This document shows, in pieces, positions 19,141 to 26,467 of a DNA stretch of 64,000 nt. The translations under genes were made by a program, and so were the position numbers. The notes beneath the pieces are model-generated. The model was not told the origin of the DNA. It saw nothing but the letters and a program-made list of their open reading frames with translations, and did not search any database. Origin of the DNA: HK1 sp965220535 (GTDB lineage Bacteria > Pseudomonadota > Gammaproteobacteria > HK1); assembly GCA_965220535.1 (NCBI GenBank), contig OZ244833.1, positions 2,170,001-2,234,000 of the forward strand, in the 5' to 3' direction. How positions within the stretch are numbered: position 1 is the first letter of the stretch; the number at the start of each line of letters is the position of its first letter.

Positions 19141-19974
19141 ATGCCGGAATTGCCGGAAGTCGAAAGAGGGCGGCGACTCGCCCAAGGCGTGGCAAGGAGC
19201 AGAAAGGTGGTGCGGGTTTTTTGCCGATCCGATCCGATCGTCTTTGCCGGGGTCGGGGCGCGGCGCTGGCGGCGAGCGCTCGAGGGTCGGCGGGTGGAGG
19301 CCGTGCGGCGCTGGGGAAAGCGAATCTGGTTCGTGCTCGATGCCTCTCCCCATCCGGTTTTTCATTTCGGCATGAGCGGGGGTTTCAAAGCGCCGGGGAT
19401 CGCATCGCTCTCGCTTCGTTCGGGTCCGCGCGGCGATAGCGGGTGGCCGCCGCGTTTCCTCAAAATCCTTTTGCGCTTCGACGACGGCGGCGAGCTGGCG
19501 ATGTTCGATGCGCGACGCTTGGGCAGCATCTTGTTGCGCGACGATCCGGAAAACGAGGCCCCGATCGCCGACCTCGGCTTCGATCCACTGTTGGCGATGC
19601 CTGCGCCTTCCGCATTCCACCGCCTCCTTCGAAACCGCAAACGCGCGATCAAAAGCCTGTTGCTGGATCAGTCCTTCGCCGCCGGCGTCGGCAATTGGAT
19701 CGCCGACGAGGCCCTCTACCAAGCGGGTATCGATCCCCGCATCCCCGCTTCCATGCTGCCCGAAGCCCGCAGCCGACTCCTGCGCAACAGACTTTTGGCT
19801 ATCGTGCGCAAGGCGGTCGAAGTCGATGCCGACAGCGAACGCTACCCCCGCAGATGGCTTTTCCATCGCCGCTGGGGTCGCAACCCGCAGGCGAGGTCGG
19901 CGCGCGGCGAGGCGATCGAATATTTGACCGTCGGCGGACGCACCACCGCTTGGGTGCCTTCGGCCCAGCATTGA
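19141..19974 (+). CDS. Fpg/Nei DNA glycosylase with zinc-less finger
   Basis: This 277-residue protein has the Fpg (MutM) architecture: N-terminal MPELPE with catalytic Pro2 and Glu3, Lys60 in RRWGKRIWF, a helix-two-turn-helix around residues 176-198 (QSFAAGVGNWIADEALYQAG), and a C-terminal finger. It should excise oxidised bases such as 8-oxoguanine and cut the strand by beta-delta elimination. The zinc finger is remarkable: where Fpg has PCxxCG and CPxCQ, this protein reads NPQARSARGEAI and AWVPSAQH, so all four zinc cysteines are absent while the finger Arg (R267 in GGRTTA) is kept. That matches the zinc-less finger of plant/fungal Fpg and NEIL1. AGGA lies about 7 bases before the ATG. Confidence 0.9.
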   Translation: MPELPEVERGRRLAQGVARSRKVVRVFCRSDPIVFAGVGARRWRRALEGRRVEAVRRWGKRIWFVLDASPHPVFHFGMSGGFKAPGIASLSLRSGPRGDSGWPPRFLKILLRFDDGGELAMFDARRLGSILLRDDPENEAPIADLGFDPLLAMPAPSAFHRLLRNRKRAIKSLLLDQSFAAGVGNWIADEALYQAGIDPRIPASMLPEARSRLLRNRLLAIVRKAVEVDADSERYPRRWLFHRRWGRNPQARSARGEAIEYLTVGGRTTAWVPSAQH

Positions 19975-20084
19975 AATCGCCGTTCGAGGGTTATATTTCA
20001 AGCATTGAAAACCTCGGATCCACAAGATAGCCTTGGATAATCCCCAAGCGATGGATCTTCGATCGAAAAAGGAGCGATTCGAAT

Positions 20085-20996
20085 ATGGCCATTCCTTCTT
20101 TCAATCGGTTTTTTCGCCCGGTGCTCGAAGCCTACGGGGACGGTAGCGAAAAGCGCCTGCGGGAAATTTCCGATACGATGGGTGAGTATTTCGGTCTGAG
20201 CGAAGAGGAAAAGCAGGAGCTTGTTCCCAGTCGCCGCCAGACCAGACTCCTCAATCGCGTGAGTTGGGCCAAAACATATTTGACGAATACCGGATTATTG
20301 AGGACAACCAGACGGGGATATTCAAAAATCACCGAGCAAGGATCGAGTGTTCTTGAATCAGGGGATGACATCGATATTGAATATCTGAAGCGATTCGATT
20401 CCTTTCAAGAATTCCAAGAACGCGGGACCGAAAAATCGGATGATCGAAACGAAGCATTAGAGGTAAGTGATGAGCATGACTTCACTCCGGAGGAAAATAT
20501 TGAACGAAATTTCAATAGCATAAAAAATATTCTCGCAGAAGAGCTACTGAGTCGGATTTATAAGGAAAGCCCTCAATTCTTCGAAAAATTGATTGTCGAT
20601 CTGTTGTTGAAAATCGGCTATGGTGACATGGATGGCATGGGTGAAATCACTGGTGGGTCAGGGGATGATGGCGTGGATGGTGTGATCCATCAAGACCGCC
20701 TAGGCATCGATAAAATCTATCTTCAGGCTAAGCGCTACGCACCGGAAAACAAAATCACCGGAAAGCAAATTAGAGAATTCAGCGGATCATTACAGCAAAA
20801 ACAGGTCAAAAAAGGGGTATTTGTAACGACCTCCTCGTTTACCGATAAGGCCCTTGTTGCCGCCAAAGACCTGAATATCACTACGGTCGATGCTAACCGA
20901 CTTGTCGACCTGATGATAAAATATAACATTGGTTGCCAAGTAGATAAGACTTATGAGATTAAGAAAGTCGATTTGGATTATTTTGAACAGGATTAA
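20085..20996 (+). CDS. Mrr-type restriction endonuclease
   Basis: The 303-residue protein is an Mrr-like type IV endonuclease. Residues 1-110 form the N-terminal Mrr winged-helix domain (starts with IPSFNRFFRPVLEA); the C-terminal catalytic domain shows the PD-(D/E)xK variant as GGSGDDGVDGVI followed by IYLQAKRY (D and QAK), then GVFVTTSSFTDKA. Such enzymes cut methylated foreign DNA. AAGGAG is 10 bases before the ATG. Its A+T content is visibly higher than that of neighbouring genes and continues into the following non-coding stretch, suggesting horizontal acquisition. Confidence 0.92.
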   Translation: MAIPSFNRFFRPVLEAYGDGSEKRLREISDTMGEYFGLSEEEKQELVPSRRQTRLLNRVSWAKTYLTNTGLLRTTRRGYSKITEQGSSVLESGDDIDIEYLKRFDSFQEFQERGTEKSDDRNEALEVSDEHDFTPEENIERNFNSIKNILAEELLSRIYKESPQFFEKLIVDLLLKIGYGDMDGMGEITGGSGDDGVDGVIHQDRLGIDKIYLQAKRYAPENKITGKQIREFSGSLQQKQVKKGVFVTTSSFTDKALVAAKDLNITTVDANRLVDLMIKYNIGCQVDKTYEIKKVDLDYFEQD

Positions 20997-21804
20997 AAGA
21001 TGTTTCACTCGGCCGAGCGAGAATTATATTCGAGTTTTTAATTGAAAGACTCGCCGTGAGATTTTAACTCCACCAATACCTTCGACTATGACAATTGGAT
21101 ATTCGCATGCATTCCCTCCTTCGAATCATTTAATGATTGCTCGGTAAATATAGATTTTTGTCGAGGGCGTTGATATAGGTAAATATTAGGGGATTTTTCA
21201 AGTGTTCGATATTATCCGATCGAACTGATTTTATGGATGTCATCATTCCCCTTCATATACCGACAATCAAGCGCTTACCCAAGCGGTAGCTTGCGGCTGA
21301 TGGGGGTGGGATAAAACCGGTGTGCGCCCAGATCGGTTTTCTCGACCGCAAGCCGACACCGCCGTCAATCCCGTCGATCGCGGGCGACTTTCAACACTCG
21401 CTCTTTAATATCTTTATCCGATGACGACGATCGATCGTTCGAAAACCCTTTAAAACGTAAATATCCCCCTCTTACCCCATATCTTTTCGTTTTTTCCTTC
21501 GTGGTCGATGATCACGAGGGTGGGTCCGCGCCTTGCGCCGTCGATCTCGAGCCTTGAGTCGAAGCCTTGACAGGCGGAAAAACGCACTCGATATCCAATC
21601 CGGAAAAAGACCCGTCGCCTGGTACCTAAGCGCACTTTTCGCGAGGCCTTGGAAAAAAATCGATTCCCGACGCAAACAAAAAGCGTTTTCGCAAGTCAAA
21701 ACAAAAACTCGGGGAGAAAACCGTCGATGCCAAGCGCGCATCGCTTCTTCCGAGGATAAGGGATTTCGCGCAATCGAGCGCTCATCGACAAGGCGAGAAC
21801 GACC
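20997..21804. other. A+T-richer non-coding stretch
   Basis: About 800 bases after the mrr gene. The first 250 are clearly A+T-rich and share the composition of mrr. No gene, tRNA or insertion sequence is recognisable. It may mark one edge of an acquired segment. Confidence 0.5.
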
Positions 21805-23016
21805 ATGAAGATCATTCGAACGGGCTTTTCCTGTCTTTTGTTTTTGGCCGCCTTTTTTCCCGGTATCCCGGCCAACGCCGAATCACCTCCGTATGACACC
21901 GAAGCGCCGATCCAAGCATGGGTCAACGCAATCGCCCCGCCTTCTTCGAAAGACCGAGCGAGCTTGCGCATCCGCTGCAAGGAGCGCGACGAGAGTTGTC
22001 GCGCTTGGCTCGATTGCACCGCGGCGAAGGACGGATCGAGCTTCCGCGGGTGGGTTCCGCAAGAGATACCGGCGCGCGGGAGTTTGAGCCTCGAGGCGCC
22101 GGAGATCGCCGAAATCACCGGCGATTGGTCGGGAAAAGGACGCCTCGCCTGCGCCATTCGCAGCGATGACCGCATCTCGGCTCAGGTATGGACGCGCTCC
22201 GGCGGGCATTTGATCAACAACAGCGCGTTCGGAAAAAGCCGGCGGTTGTCCCGCAACGCAGGTCATATCGCCGGGGTCCATTCGATCTTCGCTCCGGGGC
22301 ATGCCGATCAATCCAATATTCGGATTCGATGCGCTTTCAAAAGGGATTGCACCAATACCCGGATTGCCTGCAACGAGGATGACGGCACCTTGCACCAAGC
22401 AAGTCTGGGCACCATCGCCGCCGCCCATGTCCGCCACCTGCAAAGCGACGAACTGGCGAAACTGATCGACCATCGTTGGGAGGGCATGGCCCTGTCCTGC
22501 GAAGTGCGTTCGGATCAGCCCTTCACCGTGCAAGTCCTGACCCGCACCTCCACCGGAGCCTTGATCAACAACGGCGCCATCATCGAAAGCGGCGAAACGC
22601 CGATCCCCAGACCGCCGCCGTCGGTTTCTCCGTGGCAGGCCTCGATCGAAGTACACGGTATCGATTCCGATGACGACGGCATCAGAGACGATGTCGAAAA
22701 GGCGATTCGAAAACGCTTTCCGAGGGCTTCGCCGCGAAAGCTGAACGCATTGATGCAAGACGCGAGAGCGAAGCAGATGACCTTGTTGGCAGGCACCACG
22801 CTCCACCCCGATGCCATTGAGGAGGCGGCTCGTCAGATCAGACGCAGCGTCTCCTGTCTTAGGCACGTGTCCTTGCATGACACCGATGCAAACGGAGCGT
22901 TCATCACTTACACCACGGTCAACACCCCGGCCCGCAGCGAAGCCTATATCCGCTTCAACGAGGCTATGTCGGGAACCGTTTCCGGCGATCCCGATGGCGA
23001 CCCTTGCGACGAATGA
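21805..23016 (+). CDS. Secreted protein: two four-Cys modules plus TSP3/EF-hand-like tail
   Basis: The 403-residue protein has a signal peptide (residues 1-27, FSCLLFLAAFFPGI then ANA). Module A (about 40-130) shows SLRIRC, WLDCTA, GKGRLACAIRS and QVWTRSGGHLINN. Module B (about 145-245) shows SNIRIRC, RIACNEDDGTLHQ, VRHLQSDEL, IDHRWEGMALSC and FTVQVLTRTS. Each module has four Cys, suggesting two disulfides. A Pro-rich linker and a Ca-binding-like DSDDDGIRDDVE stretch follow, then a helical C-terminus with DPDGDPCDE. The module has no name I recognise; three more proteins in the window carry it. The next gene begins 18 bases after the stop, so the two are probably cotranscribed. Function unknown. 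Confidence 0.85.
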   Translation: MKIIRTGFSCLLFLAAFFPGIPANAESPPYDTEAPIQAWVNAIAPPSSKDRASLRIRCKERDESCRAWLDCTAAKDGSSFRGWVPQEIPARGSLSLEAPEIAEITGDWSGKGRLACAIRSDDRISAQVWTRSGGHLINNSAFGKSRRLSRNAGHIAGVHSIFAPGHADQSNIRIRCAFKRDCTNTRIACNEDDGTLHQASLGTIAAAHVRHLQSDELAKLIDHRWEGMALSCEVRSDQPFTVQVLTRTSTGALINNGAIIESGETPIPRPPPSVSPWQASIEVHGIDSDDDGIRDDVEKAIRKRFPRASPRKLNALMQDARAKQMTLLAGTTLHPDAIEEAARQIRRSVSCLRHVSLHDTDANGAFITYTTVNTPARSEAYIRFNEAMSGTVSGDPDGDPCDE

Positions 23017-23033
23017 TCCTCGAGGAAAGAACG

Positions 23034-25181
23034 ATGAACAAAACGATGAACACAACGATCACGATGATCGTCGCCATGATCTCTTCGCTCTTCTTTTCGG
23101 TCAACGCGCAAGAAGAAAGGCCTTCGGGCAAGTGCGAGAAGCCGACCACCGTTTTCTATTACCTCAACGGGATCTTGACCTCCTACGAGGACGCGGAAAA
23201 GGCACGGAGATGGCTCCGATATGCATATAATAGAAAATCTGGCCCAGAGCAAAAATACGAGTTCAAACTGTCCTATAACGAAACCCATGGATTGCTTCGC
23301 GATATCCTCGAAGTATTCAGGCTCAAATCCGAGGAGGAAAACGACGACAGGACATTTTGGCAGTTGCTGAGCGGCGAAAAGCCGAGCGGTGTGAATGTCG
23401 ATAGCCTGTCGAAAACGATGTCATCCGAAATCGCTTCTCGTTTGCCTCAGGTGCAGCCCGGAGGGATGAGCCACGAAGGCGTTTCGGTACATGCCAACCG
23501 ATTTCGAAGGGATTTGGACGAGAGGAAAAGAGTTCTCGTCATCGCTCACAGCCAAGGTAGTCTGCTTGCCAATGCGGCGATTTCAAGGCTGTGGCGTGAA
23601 AAATGGGAATATTGGCAAGGCATTGAAAAGATAACCGTGGCTTCTCCTTCTTCGCTATATGAAAAAGAAAGCCCTTTTAGTTACTATAATCCAGTTTGGT
23701 ATGTCACCGCCTATGATGATCGTGTTATCAACGGACTTCGTTTACTTATGCCGAATACCCTTCGAGGGAATACCCGTAATGATCCCGGGATATTCAACGA
23801 CCCTAGAGATTGGCTCAACCATGGCTTTTTATCATCCTATTTCAGGCCTCGTTTACGGAGCCGATACGAAATCGATGGATATGTCCATACTACTCTCAGT
23901 TATTTGGATTTTCCACGAGGAAATAGCGATGAGCACCCAATTAGAATTTCTCTTTATAGGGATGCTCCTAGGGCATTTTATAATTCGGTAATTGATATTA
24001 TAGTTGATTCGGTAATAAATACATCCTCTACGTATCAAGAATATAATACGATTTATACAACGATTTGGCAATATACAAATCGCCCTAGAAAACATGAAAC
24101 TATTCTAGAAAATCCGGAGGTGGTTACCGTGCCGTGCAGTTTATTGACGAGTCCCAGAACAATCTATAGGGTAAGAATATACTTTGAATATCAGAAATCT
24201 ACTCCAAGTAGAACACATCCACGAAAACCCCTTGAAAATGCACGAATCGAGATCGTCGCCGGAGGTGCGAAGAGAGTTTTTTCGCTGAATCAGCTACAGT
24301 ATCAGTACTCTCGAGAAGTTGGAGATAACGTGGCCGAGATCATCGCAACCAAAAACGCAAAAGGGGATATTCTCTATACCATCAACGATATATCGGAAGA
24401 GGAGTACATAACGAGCAGGGTGGTATCCACCGATTCGTCTTCGGTCGTTCGCGAAATCGAAGCGCCGGATTTGGCTTATCGGGCGCGGGTGCATGCCATT
24501 CCGCCGCCCACCGCTCGGGATCGAGCCACGATTCGGGTGCGCTGCGAAGATCGCAAGCAGGACTGCAAACTTTGGCTCGACTGCACCGCTCCCGAGGAAG
24601 ACCGGGAATTTTCCGGATGGATTTTACGAGCCATACCGCCTCGAGGGAGCATCGCCCTCGAGGCGCAGGAAATTGCCGATGCCGTCGGCGATTGGTCCGG
24701 CAAGGGGCGTTTGGCTTGCGATATCGCGAGTGCGCGAAAATTCAGCGCCCAAGTCTGGACCCGCTCCGGCGACGGCTTGCTCGTCAACACCGGCGCTTTT
24801 GCGCGAAGCCGCCGATTCGCCTACGCCGAACTCGACGGATACCGTCGCTTCGAGGGGGTCGATATCGATTCGATTCCGGCGCCGGGCAGCGACGAAGAAT
24901 CCAACCTTCGCATCCGCTGCGCCGACGAGCAGGAGTGCACCGATACCAAGCTCGAATGCGCCGAGGACGACGGCACACTGCACGAGGCGACGCTGGGAAC
25001 CATCCCCCCGGATCGGGTCCGGCATCTGCAAAGCGAGGAGTTGGCGGAGCTGATCGACCATCGCTGGGAGGGCCTCGGCCTGTCTTGCGAGGTGCAATCG
25101 GATCGCAGCATCACCGTACAAGCGCTCACCCGCACCGCCGGGATCCTGCTCAACAACGGGGTATCGAATGACGAGCGCTAA
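23034..25181 (+). CDS. Secreted alpha/beta-hydrolase-like protein with two four-Cys modules
   Basis: This 715-residue protein starts at an ATG preceded by GAGGAAAG and has a signal peptide (residues 1-25, MIVAMISSLFFSVNAQ). Residues 35-320 look like an alpha/beta hydrolase: VFYYLNGILTSY, and AHSQGSLLANAA with the nucleophile-elbow Ser173. A His candidate is in NHGFLSS. A middle region (about 320-470) has no recognised fold. Modules A and B fill the C-terminus (TIRVRC, WLDCTA, GKGRLAC, QVWTRSGDG; NLRIRC, VRHLQSEEL, IDHRWEGLGLSC, QALTRTAG). A lipase or esterase role is inferred from the Ser motif only. Bases about 23640-24420 are much richer in A+T than the two ends, as if the middle had a different origin. 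Confidence 0.8.
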   Translation: MNKTMNTTITMIVAMISSLFFSVNAQEERPSGKCEKPTTVFYYLNGILTSYEDAEKARRWLRYAYNRKSGPEQKYEFKLSYNETHGLLRDILEVFRLKSEEENDDRTFWQLLSGEKPSGVNVDSLSKTMSSEIASRLPQVQPGGMSHEGVSVHANRFRRDLDERKRVLVIAHSQGSLLANAAISRLWREKWEYWQGIEKITVASPSSLYEKESPFSYYNPVWYVTAYDDRVINGLRLLMPNTLRGNTRNDPGIFNDPRDWLNHGFLSSYFRPRLRSRYEIDGYVHTTLSYLDFPRGNSDEHPIRISLYRDAPRAFYNSVIDIIVDSVINTSSTYQEYNTIYTTIWQYTNRPRKHETILENPEVVTVPCSLLTSPRTIYRVRIYFEYQKSTPSRTHPRKPLENARIEIVAGGAKRVFSLNQLQYQYSREVGDNVAEIIATKNAKGDILYTINDISEEEYITSRVVSTDSSSVVREIEAPDLAYRARVHAIPPPTARDRATIRVRCEDRKQDCKLWLDCTAPEEDREFSGWILRAIPPRGSIALEAQEIADAVGDWSGKGRLACDIASARKFSAQVWTRSGDGLLVNTGAFARSRRFAYAELDGYRRFEGVDIDSIPAPGSDEESNLRIRCADEQECTDTKLECAEDDGTLHEATLGTIPPDRVRHLQSEELAELIDHRWEGLGLSCEVQSDRSITVQALTRTAGILLNNGVSNDER

Positions 25182-25450
25182 GGATCTTGAAGAACCCTTG
25201 TCCGACCTTGCCGAGGGTCTCGTAGCGGGCGTTTTTTCTCCCGATGTTTTTTGTTCCAAGGGTGTATCCGCGCCGAGGCAAAGCGAATCGCGGGCAATCG
25301 AAAAAGAGGGCTTCGCCCGGTGGCTATCGAGGGTAATGATGACCACCGGGCCTTGCTCCGAGACTTTCAATCCCGGTCGTTCGCTCGCTTGGAAGATCGC
25401 CGAAGGTTTTTGCCGGTATTTACCGAAGAGAGGGTGGATGCCCTTGGCGT

Positions 25451-25777
25451 TCAATCGTCCTCGTCTTCCTCGTCGTCGTCATCGTCATCTCCATTCTTTT
25501 TCTTCAAGGCCTTGATCGCTTTGAGCCCCTGCTCTTCTTGGTGATCTTCCAATTCGTTGAACATGGCAATGGCGGTATCCGCGGCATCCATCGCGAACAT
25601 GGCGGCCCGCGCTCCTTCCGAGGCCGCGATATCGATCCTTTCCCGCGCCTTGTCGAACATCTTCTCGTCGCCCTTGATCTTGGCCTCGATCAGGGTCGTG
25701 GCGTAGATATCGGATTGCCGAATCGCTGCTTGCCGGATCAAGTTGACAGCGTAGGGGTCGTGCAGATATTTGCGCAT
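25451..25777 (-). CDS. Small helical protein with acidic tail
   Basis: A 108-residue protein starting at ATG 25777 with AGGAG 8 bases upstream. It is predicted to be mostly helical (MRKYLHDPYAVNLIRQAAIR, then an Ala-rich amphipathic stretch with AMFAMDAADTAIAMFNEL) and ends in Lys-rich and then almost purely Asp/Glu residues. No family is recognised and no membrane segment is present. It follows the selenoperoxiredoxin gene by 140 bases on the same strand and may belong to the same transcript. The acidic tail could bind cations or a basic partner (speculation). Confidence 0.7.
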   Translation of the reverse strand: MRKYLHDPYAVNLIRQAAIRQSDIYATTLIEAKIKGDEKMFDKARERIDIAASEGARAAMFAMDAADTAIAMFNELEDHQEEQGLKAIKALKKKNGDDDDDDEEDEDD

Positions 25778-25917
25778 CGCGGCGGCTCCTGGCCAGGATT
25801 TCGAAAAAGGGGGGGCGAGTATTCGAAAACGAGAAGCGTTCGATTCAAACTCCCGGCTTCCCCCCTTTCCGCCATCGACACCCCCTTTGCATCTTTTGCA
25901 TCGCGACGACAACGCTC

Positions 25918-26373
25918 TCATCCGAGGGCCGCTAAATCGGCCAGAACTTCGGCGGGATGATCCGCAGGCGTGACCGGATCGTAGACCTTGACGATCACCC
26001 CTTGGGGGTCGATCAGGTAGCTGATACGCCTCGGATGAGAGGCGGCGCTGTCGTCGGCGGCCCCGTAGGCGATACCCATCGTTCTTTCGGTATCGCAAAG
26101 CAGGTCGTAGCCGAAATCGAATTTCTCTTTGAACGCCCGATTCTCTTCGGGGGAATCGAAACTGGCCCCCAAAACCACGGCGTTTTTCTCTTGGAAGTCA
26201 TGGGATCGATCACGGAACCCTTTGCCTTCCAAGGTTCAACCGGGGGTATCGGCCTTCGGATACCACCAAAGGACGAGCCATTTTCCCGCCAGCGCCTCGA
26301 GCGAGACGCTGCGGCCTTCTTGATCCGAGACCGAAAATGCCGGGGCTCGGCTGCCGATTTCAAGCGATGGCAT
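25918..26373 (-). CDS. Peroxiredoxin (BCP/PrxQ type) with selenocysteine (TGA codon 46)
   Basis: Read through one TGA, this frame gives a 151-residue thiol peroxidase of the bacterioferritin-comigratory-protein/PrxQ family. It begins MPSLEIGSRAPAFSVSD at an ATG with AAGGAG 8 bases upstream. The active site reads WYPKADTPG-U-TLEGKGFRD: TGA at 26238-26236 replaces the peroxidatic Cys of TPGCT. The usual resolving Cys five residues later is Lys. Downstream features are normal: GASFDSPEENRAFKEKF, DLLCDTERTMGIAYGA, RRISYLIDPQGVI. The frame after the TGA has no ATG and would lack the active site. A two-tier hairpin follows the TGA (separate entry). It should reduce hydroperoxides with high reactivity. 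It lies between xsc and a small acidic protein gene. Confidence 0.9.
26190..26233 (-). promoter_or_regulatory. Bacterial SECIS structure of the peroxiredoxin gene
   Basis: Downstream of the TGA an outer stem CTTGGAAG/CTTCCAAG (8 perfect pairs) encloses an inner stem GGGTTC/GATCCC (one T-T mismatch) with loop CGTGATC. The apical loop begins 22 nt after the TGA and its second base is G, the same geometry as in the ArsC-like gene at 3279-3300. Confidence 0.75.
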
Positions 26374-26467
26374 GATGACGACTCCTTGATTCGTCGTTTC
26401 GATGAGCCTGCGGAGGGAGGGGGCATCCTCATCCCTCCCTCCTTGGCCGGATGTGCCGACATTCATT

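Noticed and set aside
21241..21330. tRNA-like sequence in the gap after mrr
   Set aside because: No cloverleaf or T-loop consensus could be formed.
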